Below are positions 1 through 5,271 of a DNA stretch of 6,420 nt, one piece after another. Position 1 is the first letter of the stretch, and each line of letters opens with the position of its first letter. Where the stretch lies: positions 5,722 to 12,141 of the forward strand of contig JANQUM010000014.1 in assembly GCA_030731175.1 (NCBI GenBank), given 5' to 3'. The notes under the pieces were generated by a model, which was given only the letters and a program-made list of their open reading frames with translations, ran no database searches and was not told where the DNA came from. Source of the DNA: Spirosomataceae bacterium (GTDB taxonomy: Bacteria; Bacteroidota; Bacteroidia; Cytophagales; Spirosomataceae). A program made the position numbers and the translations under genes.

Positions 1-105
1 CCAAAGGATTCGCTTACCTGGTTGATACAAACGGGCGGTTATATTCAAGGTTCTCAAGTGAAAAAAGAACTAGACCACGGCTTAGAAATTAAATACCGGC
101 AGTAA
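1..105 (+). CDS. C-terminal end of an unidentified protein (partial, enters from the left)
   Basis: Frame 1 is open from the first base to a TAA at 103-105 and encodes the last 34 residues of a protein, starting PKDSLTWLIQ and ending EIKYRQ. The piece is hydrophilic and mixed in charge, with no membrane segment and no motif I recognise. That it is coding is inferred from the open frame running to the window edge, ordinary residue composition, and a terminator hairpin starting seven bases after the stop. The gene converges on hemH, whose stop lies 54 bases away on the other strand, so the two are not co-transcribed. No function can be given from this fragment. Confidence 0.6.
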   Translation, partial: PKDSLTWLIQTGGYIQGSQVKKELDHGLEIKYRQ

Positions 106-135
106 AAAAAACTCGTAGGTTTTAGAGCCTACGAG
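104..135 (-). terminator. Rho-independent terminator of hemH
   Basis: An 8-bp perfect stem, CTCGTAGG at 112-119 with CCTACGAG at 128-135, encloses an 8-nt loop. On the minus strand it is followed at once by eight T (the A run at 104-111), the normal intrinsic terminator layout. It lies 24 bases past the hemH stop. On the plus strand no T run follows the stem, so it should act mainly on minus-strand transcription, although the hairpin also sits just after the plus-strand gene ending at 105. Confidence 0.85.
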
Positions 136-159
136 GATAAATCAGAATATTAGACCAAG

Positions 160-1212
160 TTAAGCCGAAGCCAATTCTTTCGCCTTTCCTGCTTTTTCCA
201 AAACTAATTCTTTCAATAGGGCAATCCAGTTTTCAGAATCGTTAAGACTTGGTACTAAATCCCAGTGTTCGCCACCTTTTTCTTCAAAAAGTTCTTTGTA
301 TTCATCGCCCACTTCGAGGGTTGTTTCGAGGCAGTCCGCCACAAACGCCGGAGAAAAAGCCAATACGCTCTTTACGCCCTTGGCGGCGAGGTCTTTGATT
401 ACATCTTCAGTATAGGGTTGCACCCACGTTTCACGCCCCAACCTTGACTGGAAACACGTCGTATAGGTACCTTCTTTCAAACCCAATTTTTCTACCAACG
501 CCCGCGTGGTAGCAAAGCACTGGGCACGATAGCAAAGCTGATTTTGCGGCGTGAGTGTATCGCAGCAACTGCCTAATTTACAGGTATTTTTTGTGTAATC
601 ACCCTTGCGGATGTGCCGTGCAGGAACGCCGTGGTAGCTAAATATAAAATGTTCGTAATCAAAAGATTGTAACTGCTCTTGAGCGTTATCAACGAAGCCT
701 TGAATGAAGCGAGGGCGGTCGTGGAAATAACTGACGAAATCAATTTCGGGAATAACTTGCCACTTCGTAACGAGTCGCATGACTTCTTCGTAAACCGACC
801 CAGTAGTGGCCGAAGCGTACTGCGGGAAAAACGGTATTACAATGATTTGCTTGACGCCCGCATCCCGCAAAAAAGTAAGCGACGATTCTACACTTGGACT
901 TTGGTAACGCATCGCCAATTTTACGATGTATTCGTCACCTAAAGCTTCTTGCAACTGCACTTCGTTTGCTTCGCCGTAGATTTTGAGCGGCGATCCATTT
1001 TCGGTCCAAAGCTCTTTGTAAAGTTTCGCCGAACTTGGTGATCGAAACGGGGCAATGATGAGGTTTACGAGCATCCAACGCGGCACAACAGGGAAGTCTA
1101 TAACCCGCCCATCCATCAAAAATTCGCGGAGGTATTTTCTCACGTCGGGGGTGCTTGGACTATCTGGCGTTCCGAGATTTACAATCAATACGCCCGTTTT
1201 GAAATCAGTCAT
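160..1212 (-). CDS. hemH: Ferrochelatase (protoporphyrin or coproporphyrin ferrochelatase)
   Basis: HemH inserts Fe2+ into a porphyrin at the end of heme synthesis, in the cytoplasm or at the inner membrane face. The 350-residue protein has the normal bacterial length and covers the whole family. It opens with GVLIVNLGTPDSP (residues 7-19). FSYHGVP (191-197) carries the catalytic His194, and DCLETTLE (293-300) carries the conserved metal/porphyrin-site glutamate, probably Glu296. There is no signal peptide or membrane anchor. Cysteines are unusually dense after the active-site His: 211, 216, 217, 227 and 232, then 253 and 294. Some ferrochelatases bind a [2Fe-2S] cluster through internal cysteines, so this could be one; that is inference. 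The start at 1212 puts the GVLIVNLGTP motif at the expected place. The leader is A-rich with no clear ribosome binding site. The gene lies 57 bp after a secreted-protein gene on the same strand, with no strong promoter visible between, so co-transcription is plausible. Whether the product is protoheme or coproheme cannot be read from sequence alone. Confidence 0.97.
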   Translation of the reverse strand: MTDFKTGVLIVNLGTPDSPSTPDVRKYLREFLMDGRVIDFPVVPRWMLVNLIIAPFRSPSSAKLYKELWTENGSPLKIYGEANEVQLQEALGDEYIVKLAMRYQSPSVESSLTFLRDAGVKQIIVIPFFPQYASATTGSVYEEVMRLVTKWQVIPEIDFVSYFHDRPRFIQGFVDNAQEQLQSFDYEHFIFSYHGVPARHIRKGDYTKNTCKLGSCCDTLTPQNQLCYRAQCFATTRALVEKLGLKEGTYTTCFQSRLGRETWVQPYTEDVIKDLAAKGVKSVLAFSPAFVADCLETTLEVGDEYKELFEEKGGEHWDLVPSLNDSENWIALLKELVLEKAGKAKELASA

Positions 1213-1251
1213 TTTTAAAAAGAAATTTGAGGATTAAAATATGTCTTGAGT

Positions 1252-1266
1252 AACCTGCTTCAGGTT
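1252..1266 (-). other. Small hairpin between the secreted-protein gene and hemH
   Basis: AACCTG (1252-1257) and CAGGTT (1261-1266) form a 6-bp perfect inverted repeat around a 3-nt loop, starting three bases after the stop codon of the upstream minus-strand gene. On the minus strand it is not followed by a T run, so it does not look like a true terminator. It could weakly attenuate read-through into hemH or protect the upstream 3' end, or be chance. On the plus strand GTTTT follows, but no plus-strand gene ends here. Confidence 0.3.
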
Positions 1267-1269
1267 GTT

Positions 1270-1998
1270 TTACAAAGTTGGTTTCTCGAATGAAGTATAA
1301 ACACTTTGTGGAAGTTTTTTGAAAACTTTAATATCGGTTAAATCCCGCTCGCCGCGTTCGCCGGAGAGCATGAGTTTGTCGTAGGCTTTGTAGTCTCCCC
1401 ATGGCAGCGTAAAGCCAGGTTTTTCGTCAGAGGCGTTGCGGTAAAACGACCATTGCGTAACCAATCGGCTCTTTTTATCCACAAATACGAGGTACTTATT
1501 CTGCGGCGTGAGACCTACGTTTTCAAAGGAAAGTCCGAGTACATCGCTCATTTCGCCCGTTTCGGTTGCTCTTTCGCCTTCGTAAGTAAGTGTTACGCCA
1601 GGATCTTGCAGTTTAAACGGCATCACTAACCAATACGAATCGTTTATCCAGATACTTTTTGCTTTTTCAAGGGCTTTCTTCAGTTCGGAGGCCTCCGTAA
1701 TTTCTTCACCCTTTTCGGTAGCTTTGCCTTTCATTGTATTCACGTTTAGTAAATAAACGGTTTCGTCTTTGGGCACGTCAATCCTAACGTCGCCCGTGTA
1801 TTTATCCCAGGTTAAGGTTCTTGCCCCGAAGAAATTCCAGTGCAGGTGGCGGGTGTTGTTCCATACTTTTTCGCCGCCCATCGCCTTCATCACTTCGTCT
1901 GCAATTGCGGCGGCTTTTGGGTCTGCGGTTTGGGCAATTGCCGAACTGATTAAAAACAAAACGGAAATGAAAATTGGAATACTTTTTTTGAAGGTCAT
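1270..1998 (-). CDS. Secreted protein of unknown function (Bacteroidota conserved hypothetical)
   Basis: This 242-residue protein starts with a clear Sec signal peptide: a lysine pair at 4-5, a hydrophobic core at about 7-20, and a likely signal peptidase I site after SSAIA (cut near residue 22, leaving QTADP). No cysteine follows the core, so it is not a lipoprotein; periplasmic or exported location is inferred. The mature part opens with a short helix (about 28-42, ending MKAMGGEKVW), then is rich in short beta-like strands with many aromatic residues, for example HLHWNFFGARTLTWD (51-65) and SIWINDSYWLVMPFKL (115-130). This pattern recalls Bacteroidota conserved hypotheticals with a LolA/LppX-like half-barrel, such as those labelled DUF6503, but the assignment is from memory. 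No catalytic motif is visible. The start at 1998 is supported by the signal peptide and by a -7 promoter box 21 bases upstream. It precedes hemH by 57 bp; a role in heme metabolism is not shown. Confidence 0.85.
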   Translation of the reverse strand: MTFKKSIPIFISVLFLISSAIAQTADPKAAAIADEVMKAMGGEKVWNNTRHLHWNFFGARTLTWDKYTGDVRIDVPKDETVYLLNVNTMKGKATEKGEEITEASELKKALEKAKSIWINDSYWLVMPFKLQDPGVTLTYEGERATETGEMSDVLGLSFENVGLTPQNKYLVFVDKKSRLVTQWSFYRNASDEKPGFTLPWGDYKAYDKLMLSGERGERDLTDIKVFKKLPQSVYTSFEKPTL

Positions 1999-2019
1999 AA
2001 GTACGTTTGATTAAGAGTG

Positions 2020-2027
2020 CAAAGGTA
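2020..2027 (-). promoter_or_regulatory. Candidate Bacteroidota -7 box for the 1270-1998 gene (and possibly hemH)
   Basis: The minus strand reads TACCTTTG, an exact match to the TAnnTTTG -7 element of the Bacteroidota primary sigma factor. It would start transcription about 15 bases before the ATG at 1998, a short leader normal for the phylum. No TTG lies at the usual 17-23-nt spacing upstream, so only half of the promoter is supported. Confidence 0.55.
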
Positions 2028-2116
2028 ACAAAACGAATTGCTTGCTCGATGTACAGCTAAAACTTTCAGTAGTTAAATATGTTTTTATTACCGTTAAATA
2101 AATTTACGTACACAGA

Positions 2117-2148
2117 TTGTGCATTTCTTTAGTTATTTTCTATAATTG
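2117..2148 (+). promoter_or_regulatory. Candidate promoter of the 51-codon gene
   Basis: TTG at 2117-2119 and TATAATTG at 2141-2148 are 21 nt apart, within the spacing reported for TTG / TAnnTTTG promoters in Bacteroidota. The -7 box has one mismatch (A for T). Transcription would begin near 2155, about 30 bases before the ATG at 2184. A small CACA-gat-TGTG dyad (2111-2121) overlaps the -33 element and could be an operator or chance. Confidence 0.5.
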
Positions 2149-2183
2149 TAAATGAACCGTCATTTATACTAAAATACAAGCAC

Positions 2184-2339
2184 ATGGAAACCAAGACAGA
2201 TTTAGCTCAAAACATAGCCGTCCCGACGTTAAAAAATGTATTAAAGCTCATCGGTTTTAAAGAAGTTGCCGCCAATATTTATCTTATCCCGTCGGCAAAA
2301 AAAGCGGCTTCGCAAAAGCAAAAACCTGCATTTGCGTAA
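2184..2339 (+). CDS. Small 51-residue protein of unknown function
   Basis: ATG at 2184 opens a 51-codon frame closed by TAA at 2337-2339. The protein starts METKTDLAQN and ends QKQKPAFA. It has a possible amphipathic or mildly hydrophobic middle (VPTLKNVLKLIGFKEVAANI, residues 13-32) followed by a Lys-rich tail (39-48). There is no signal peptide, cysteine or known motif, and I do not recognise it. It is called a gene because it fills almost all the space between a candidate promoter (2117-2148) and a strong terminator (2358-2396), which predicts a monocistronic RNA of about 240 nt. No Shine-Dalgarno sequence is visible, which is usual here. The RNA could instead act as a small regulatory RNA, or do both. 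It is upstream of the DUF1080 gene, but the terminator and a separate promoter make them independent units. Confidence 0.6.
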   Translation: METKTDLAQNIAVPTLKNVLKLIGFKEVAANIYLIPSAKKAASQKQKPAFA

Positions 2340-2357
2340 GTTATAATTATCAAAATC

Positions 2358-2396
2358 AAAGGCCCGCACCAGAAATTATGGTGCGGGCCTTTTTTT
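2358..2396 (+). terminator. Strong Rho-independent terminator after the small gene
   Basis: GGCCCGCACC (2361-2370) pairs perfectly with GGTGCGGGCC (2380-2389) around a 9-nt A/T-rich loop, and AAA before plus TTT after extends the stem to 13 bp. Seven T (2390-2396) follow on the plus strand. It lies about 20 bases after the stop at 2339 and insulates that gene from the promoter at 2413-2442. It is the strongest hairpin in the window. Confidence 0.93.
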
Positions 2397-2412
2397 GTAA
2401 AATTAATACAGC

Positions 2413-2442
2413 TTGACTTCACGCCACAAAATCCTAACTTTG
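2413..2442 (+). promoter_or_regulatory. Bacteroidota-type promoter of the DUF1080 lipoprotein gene
   Basis: TTG at 2413-2415 and an exact TAACTTTG (TAnnTTTG) at 2435-2442 are separated by 19 nt, the best match to the phylum consensus in this window. Transcription should start near 2449, giving a leader of about 23 nt before the ATG at 2472. No operator dyad is evident. Confidence 0.75.
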
Positions 2443-2471
2443 ATAAAACAAATGTATCAACCTCAACACCT

Positions 2472-3335
2472 ATGAAAAAATCCTTTATCCTTCTGGGAAC
2501 CCTTTTCTTCTTAGTTACCGCTTGTGTAACGCAAAAAAACACTGCAACTGATACCGAAGAATGGCAACAGCTTTTTGACGGAAAAACGCTCAACGGTTGG
2601 AATATCAAAATTAGAGGTCACGAACTCAACGATAATTACAACAATACATTTAGAGTCATAGACGGAAATATTGCGGTCAACTACGACGAATACGATGATT
2701 TCAAAATGCAGTACGGTCATTTGTTTTACAAAGATAAATTTAGCTATTACAAAATAGCTACCGAATACCGTTTTGTGGGAAAGCAAGCTCCCAAAGGCGA
2801 GGGGTGGGCGTTCCGAAATAGTGGAATAATGATACACGGACAACCCGCCGAAAGCATGGGTTTGAATCAGGATTTCCCGATTTCCATTGAAGTACAATTA
2901 CTAGGCGGCTTTGACGACGGAAAACCCCGAACTGATTGTAACCTTTGCACGCCTGGTACAAACGTGTGGTACGAAGGTAAATTTGACGAACGCCACTGCA
3001 TTAATTCTACCGTTCAAGCCGCCCCGGCGGGCGAGTGGGTTCGTGCCGAAGTAGAAGTTTTCGGAGACTCGCTGATAAGGCATTGGGTAAACGGCAAAAT
3101 AGCCATGGAATACACCAAACCGAGTATTGGCGGCGGCGTAGTTAGCGGTTTTAATCCCAAAGATAAACCCGACGGGCAGATGCTTTCGGAAGGAACAATC
3201 TCGTTGCAAAGCGAAAGCCATCCGATCGAATTTAGAAAAGTAGAACTGCTAAACCTGAAAGGCTGCATGAACCCCGCCGCCAAGAATTTCAAAAGCTACT
3301 ACGTAAAAAACGACGCTGCGGCGTGTAAGTTTTAA
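2472..3335 (+). CDS. DUF1080 family lipoprotein (3-keto-disaccharide hydrolase-like domain)
   Basis: This 287-residue protein has a lipoprotein signal peptide ending LVTAC, so Cys18 is the likely lipidated residue; the residues after it (VTQKNT) lack an acidic surface-export signal, so a periplasm-facing location is the simpler guess. The single domain, about 29-262, is DUF1080 (3-keto-disaccharide hydrolase, PF06439), a concanavalin-like beta sandwich. Marks of the family are LFDGKTLNGWN (34-44), the NSGIMIHG segment (116-123), ISIEVQLLGG (137-146), EWVRAEVEVFG (188-198) and the WVNGK turn (205-209). Members act on 3-keto-glycosides by hydrolysis or lyase/hydratase chemistry; the reaction here is not shown by sequence. 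Three cysteines sit together at 156, 159 and 176. The tail 264-285 is a separate Cys-bounded module beginning GCMNPAAKNF and ending DAAAC. The gene stands alone between its own promoter and a terminator, with no oxidoreductase or SusCD partner in view. Confidence 0.9.
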   Translation: MKKSFILLGTLFFLVTACVTQKNTATDTEEWQQLFDGKTLNGWNIKIRGHELNDNYNNTFRVIDGNIAVNYDEYDDFKMQYGHLFYKDKFSYYKIATEYRFVGKQAPKGEGWAFRNSGIMIHGQPAESMGLNQDFPISIEVQLLGGFDDGKPRTDCNLCTPGTNVWYEGKFDERHCINSTVQAAPAGEWVRAEVEVFGDSLIRHWVNGKIAMEYTKPSIGGGVVSGFNPKDKPDGQMLSEGTISLQSESHPIEFRKVELLNLKGCMNPAAKNFKSYYVKNDAAACKF

Positions 3336-3357
3336 TACCATTTTCCTAACCGTTTTT

Positions 3358-3395
3358 ACGCCAAAAGCCCACGATTTCTCGCGGGCTTTTGGCGT
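3358..3395. terminator. Bidirectional terminator between convergent genes
   Basis: A 13-bp perfect inverted repeat, ACGCCAAAAGCCC (3358-3370) with GGGCTTTTGGCGT (3383-3395), is extended inward by two C-G pairs after one A/C mismatch. The inner GCCC/GGGC core is flanked by AAAA and TTTT, so each strand has a GC stem followed by four T. It begins 22 bases after the plus-strand stop (3335) and lies 21 bases past the minus-strand stop (3417). Long outer T runs are missing, so efficiency on each strand is uncertain. Confidence 0.8.
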
Positions 3396-3416
3396 TTAAT
3401 AACTTGAAATAGTTTA

Positions 3417-4796
3417 TTACCGAGGAAGCGGCTCGGCGTACATTTCGTAGCGATCTTGCCGTGGGTTATCTGCAAAGGAGCGAGGCGACACCATTTCAGA
3501 AGGCTTGATTCTGAGATTTGCCGAAGTGGCAAGCGTTGATCCACCATTTATGTATGCAATTGCCGATGCTAAAAGCGTCTCACTTTTATCACCAAATTGC
3601 TTGAATGGCAGGCGGTTATCAGACACTTCAACCTGTGGCTTAAAGCCGTCTTTTGTTCCGTAATCTGAAGTACCGTTGGCGTTTACCGTTTTCAATACAA
3701 TTGGCTGCATTCCCCAATTCCAGCGTTTTTGATCGTCAGCAATCGTGATTGATCCCACGTTTTTACCATAGGTATTTCCGCCAATTTGAATAACTTCCAT
3801 GTAGGGTAATAGGTTATTCATGGTCAGTTCACTCGCTGAAGCTGTACTTCCCGACGTCAAAACAAATACTCGGCTCAAAGACGCTCCAATACTGTTGGGC
3901 TCGTTTTGAAAATATTTCGTAAAAGACGCAGCACTATATTGCTTAGTGATATTGGCGTTCCACTCGTCGCGGTAGCAAACTTTACTTGAAGAAACGCCAC
4001 GTCCAATTAATGAGGATAAAGTTGTAGCAGAAGAAATGTAACCGCCGCCGTTAAAACGTAAGTCAAGAACCAATTCGGTTACGCCGGCCGCCTTAAATTC
4101 ACCAAAAACCTTACGCATTTCGTCGTCGTACTGCGAAAGGTATTGCGTGTAAACCAAGTACCCAATTTTCTTACTGCCTTCCGTAATAATAGAGTAATGC
4201 TGAATCGGGTTAGTCTGAACTTCTTCTTTCGTGACGTTTAAAATCGTGCTATTTGCTACAATATTTCCGTTCACGTAATCTCCCATGGTTAGGGTGAGGT
4301 TTTCGGGTGTGAGAGCCGTTCGGTAATTGTCAAGAGTGATGGCGTTTCCACCAACTTTCGTGATAAAATCACCACGTTTAATTCCCGCCCGATCTGCCGG
4401 ACTCCCTGTTAATACGTAAGAAACGGTAAACGCAATATTTGTTTGGGTGTTATCTGTATAAAACGGCGATGTGCGGATTCCTAAGGCAGTATTTTTTCCT
4501 TGTAAAGATGCGGTAAGCTCTTCCGCACTTTCCTGAATCCAAGAAAAGCGGTCGGTTTCGCCTGGCTGGTAAAGCAGCGACTCGAAATACTCATCGGGAG
4601 ATAAGGCGTTGTCTGTGCCAGTTTTCGCAGCAAGTTGATCCGTCCACAAATACCAATCTTTCATTTCGTCATAAATCCAGCCATTCACACTGGCGTTGGG
4701 GCTGACGGGTTCTTCGGGCGTTATTTCATCTTCTTTACAACCTGCAAAAAACACGAGTGCCAGAAGTAATAAAACGTGACTTTTGTAATTTCTCAT
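3417..4796 (-). CDS. S41-family (C-terminal processing type) serine protease, lipoprotein with PDZ domain
   Basis: This 459-residue protein has a lipoprotein signal peptide ending FFAGC, so Cys20 is likely lipidated. The next residues, KEDE, match the Bacteroidota surface lipoprotein export pattern K-(D/E)2, which suggests display on the outer face of the outer membrane. A helical N-terminal part (about 35-100, with WIYDEMKDWYLW) precedes a PDZ domain at about 104-190 (GSPADRAGIKRGDFITKVGG at 131-150). The peptidase domain follows at about 200-415: ELVLDLRFNGGGY (241-253), then GSTASASE (316-323) with nucleophile Ser320, then GNTYGKNVG (340-348) with general base Lys345. The Ser-Lys distance of 25 residues equals that in E. 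coli Prc/Tsp (Ser430-Lys455), so the dyad looks intact. Such enzymes cut unstructured or C-terminal peptides; the substrate here is unknown. A low-complexity tail (about 417-459) follows. The signal peptide fixes the start at 4796. It is transcribed alone, divergent from the reductase gene. Confidence 0.93.
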   Translation of the reverse strand: MRNYKSHVLLLLALVFFAGCKEDEITPEEPVSPNASVNGWIYDEMKDWYLWTDQLAAKTGTDNALSPDEYFESLLYQPGETDRFSWIQESAEELTASLQGKNTALGIRTSPFYTDNTQTNIAFTVSYVLTGSPADRAGIKRGDFITKVGGNAITLDNYRTALTPENLTLTMGDYVNGNIVANSTILNVTKEEVQTNPIQHYSIITEGSKKIGYLVYTQYLSQYDDEMRKVFGEFKAAGVTELVLDLRFNGGGYISSATTLSSLIGRGVSSSKVCYRDEWNANITKQYSAASFTKYFQNEPNSIGASLSRVFVLTSGSTASASELTMNNLLPYMEVIQIGGNTYGKNVGSITIADDQKRWNWGMQPIVLKTVNANGTSDYGTKDGFKPQVEVSDNRLPFKQFGDKSETLLASAIAYINGGSTLATSANLRIKPSEMVSPRSFADNPRQDRYEMYAEPLPR

Positions 4797-5051
4797 ATTT
4801 AAATAGTATAGTTTGTATTTAAAATTGCTTGCTGACTTATTTACGTAGAATACTAACGAAAAGTTGCCTAAGATGTTTTAAGCCGAAAAATATTTGGCAA
4901 TGTCAAAACTCCCCGAACAAATGATTTGAAAGTAACTGTGGGAGCAACTCTACAAAAATACACGGAAATGAGAATTATTCAGTGTTTTGCAAGATGTTTA
5001 ACTACGAAAGTCACAGAAAACGTTTTGTAGCCCTACAGAAAATAAAATCAA

Positions 5052-5081
5052 TTGGCTCAGGGAGTAAGAGTTTTATCTTTT
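5052..5081 (+). promoter_or_regulatory. Candidate promoter of the nitrite/sulfite reductase gene (distal)
   Basis: TTG at 5052-5054 is followed after 19 nt by TATCTTTT (5074-5081), which matches TAnnTTTG at all but the last base. The dyad at 5026-5037 lies just upstream and could bind an activator. The resulting leader would be about 184 nt, long for this phylum. Confidence 0.35.
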
Positions 5082-5126
5082 TTTGGAAAAATGCAATCTA
5101 ATAGTCTATTAAATCAGTAGATTAAG

Positions 5127-5134
5127 TATATTTG
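5127..5134 (+). promoter_or_regulatory. Candidate -7 box of the nitrite/sulfite reductase gene (proximal)
   Basis: TATATTTG is an exact TAnnTTTG match, about 138 bases before the ATG at 5272. No TTG sits 17-23 nt upstream, so activity might depend on an activator, or the match may be chance in A/T-rich DNA. It is an alternative to the distal promoter. Confidence 0.4.
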
Positions 5135-5143
5135 TCGAAATTT

Positions 5144-5170
5144 TAGCTGAAATTATTATCGTTTCAGTTG
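5144..5170 (+). other. Possible leader hairpin upstream of the reductase gene
   Basis: CTGAAA (5147-5152) pairs with TTTCAG (5162-5167) around a 9-nt A/T-rich loop; outer A-U and G-U pairs extend the stem to about 9 bp. No T run follows, so it is not a terminator. It would lie near the 5' end of an RNA started at the proximal -7 box. A role in RNA stability or control is only inference, since A/T-rich DNA often gives such stems. Confidence 0.3.
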
Positions 5171-5229
5171 TTGATTTACTATAAATAATTGAAAGTAAGT
5201 TGATTGTGAAAAGTTGAGGGTAGAAATAA

Positions 5230-5264
5230 TCTCTAATCTCATTTCTCACATCTCCAATCTAACA
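5230..5264 (+). repeat. Heptamer repeat TCTCnnn, about five units, in the reductase leader
   Basis: TCTC begins at 5230, 5237, 5244 and 5251, exactly 7 bases apart, and a fifth unit TCTA begins at 5258. The three spacer bases are taa, att, aca, caa, and aca after the final TCTA, so the array is degenerate. It ends seven bases before the reductase ATG at 5272, inside the untranslated leader whichever promoter is used. The pyrimidine-rich array replaces any Shine-Dalgarno sequence. Confidence 0.75.
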
Positions 5265-5271
5265 AGATAAA

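Larger units (their letters stand above)
4797..5271. other. 475-bp A/T-rich divergent intergenic region, no gene seen
   Basis: No convincing coding frame lies here; the longest ATG-started frames I traced are about 20 codons. It must carry the start regions of the protease gene (minus) and the reductase gene (plus). On the minus strand an exact TATTTTTG -7 box is complementary to 4953-4960, but without a properly spaced TTG and about 150 bases from the protease ATG. On the plus strand two -7 candidates exist (5074-5081 and 5127-5134). A dyad TGTAG-cc-CTACA lies at 5026-5037, a hairpin at 5144-5170 and a heptamer repeat at 5230-5264, listed separately where supported. No match to a riboswitch I can recognise was found. 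Confidence 0.7.

Noticed and set aside
679..942. Plus-strand 87-codon frame inside hemH
   Set aside because: It is antisense to conserved ferrochelatase sequence and has no promoter or leader.
1252..1266. Intrinsic terminator between the secreted-protein gene and hemH
   Set aside because: The stem is only 6 bp and no T run follows on the minus strand, so it was kept only as a small hairpin.
2279..2608. Minus-strand 109-codon frame across the end of the small gene, the terminator and the start of the DUF1080 gene
   Set aside because: It reads through a strong plus-strand terminator and promoter, has a Cys/Phe-rich unlikely composition and no start signals. It is an antisense artefact.
2511..3292. 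Several overlapping minus-strand frames (67 to 128 codons) opposite the DUF1080 gene
   Set aside because: The plus-strand protein matches a known family over its full length; the antisense frames have low-quality composition and overlap one another.
5230..5264. CRISPR array
   Set aside because: The repeat unit is 7 bases with 4 constant bases; there are no 20-40-base repeats or spacers.
5135..5271. SAM or other riboswitch in the reductase leader
   Set aside because: A leader of this length before a sulfur or nitrogen assimilation gene invites the idea, but I could not find the conserved SAM-I core or any other recognised aptamer motif; only a simple hairpin and the heptamer array are visible.
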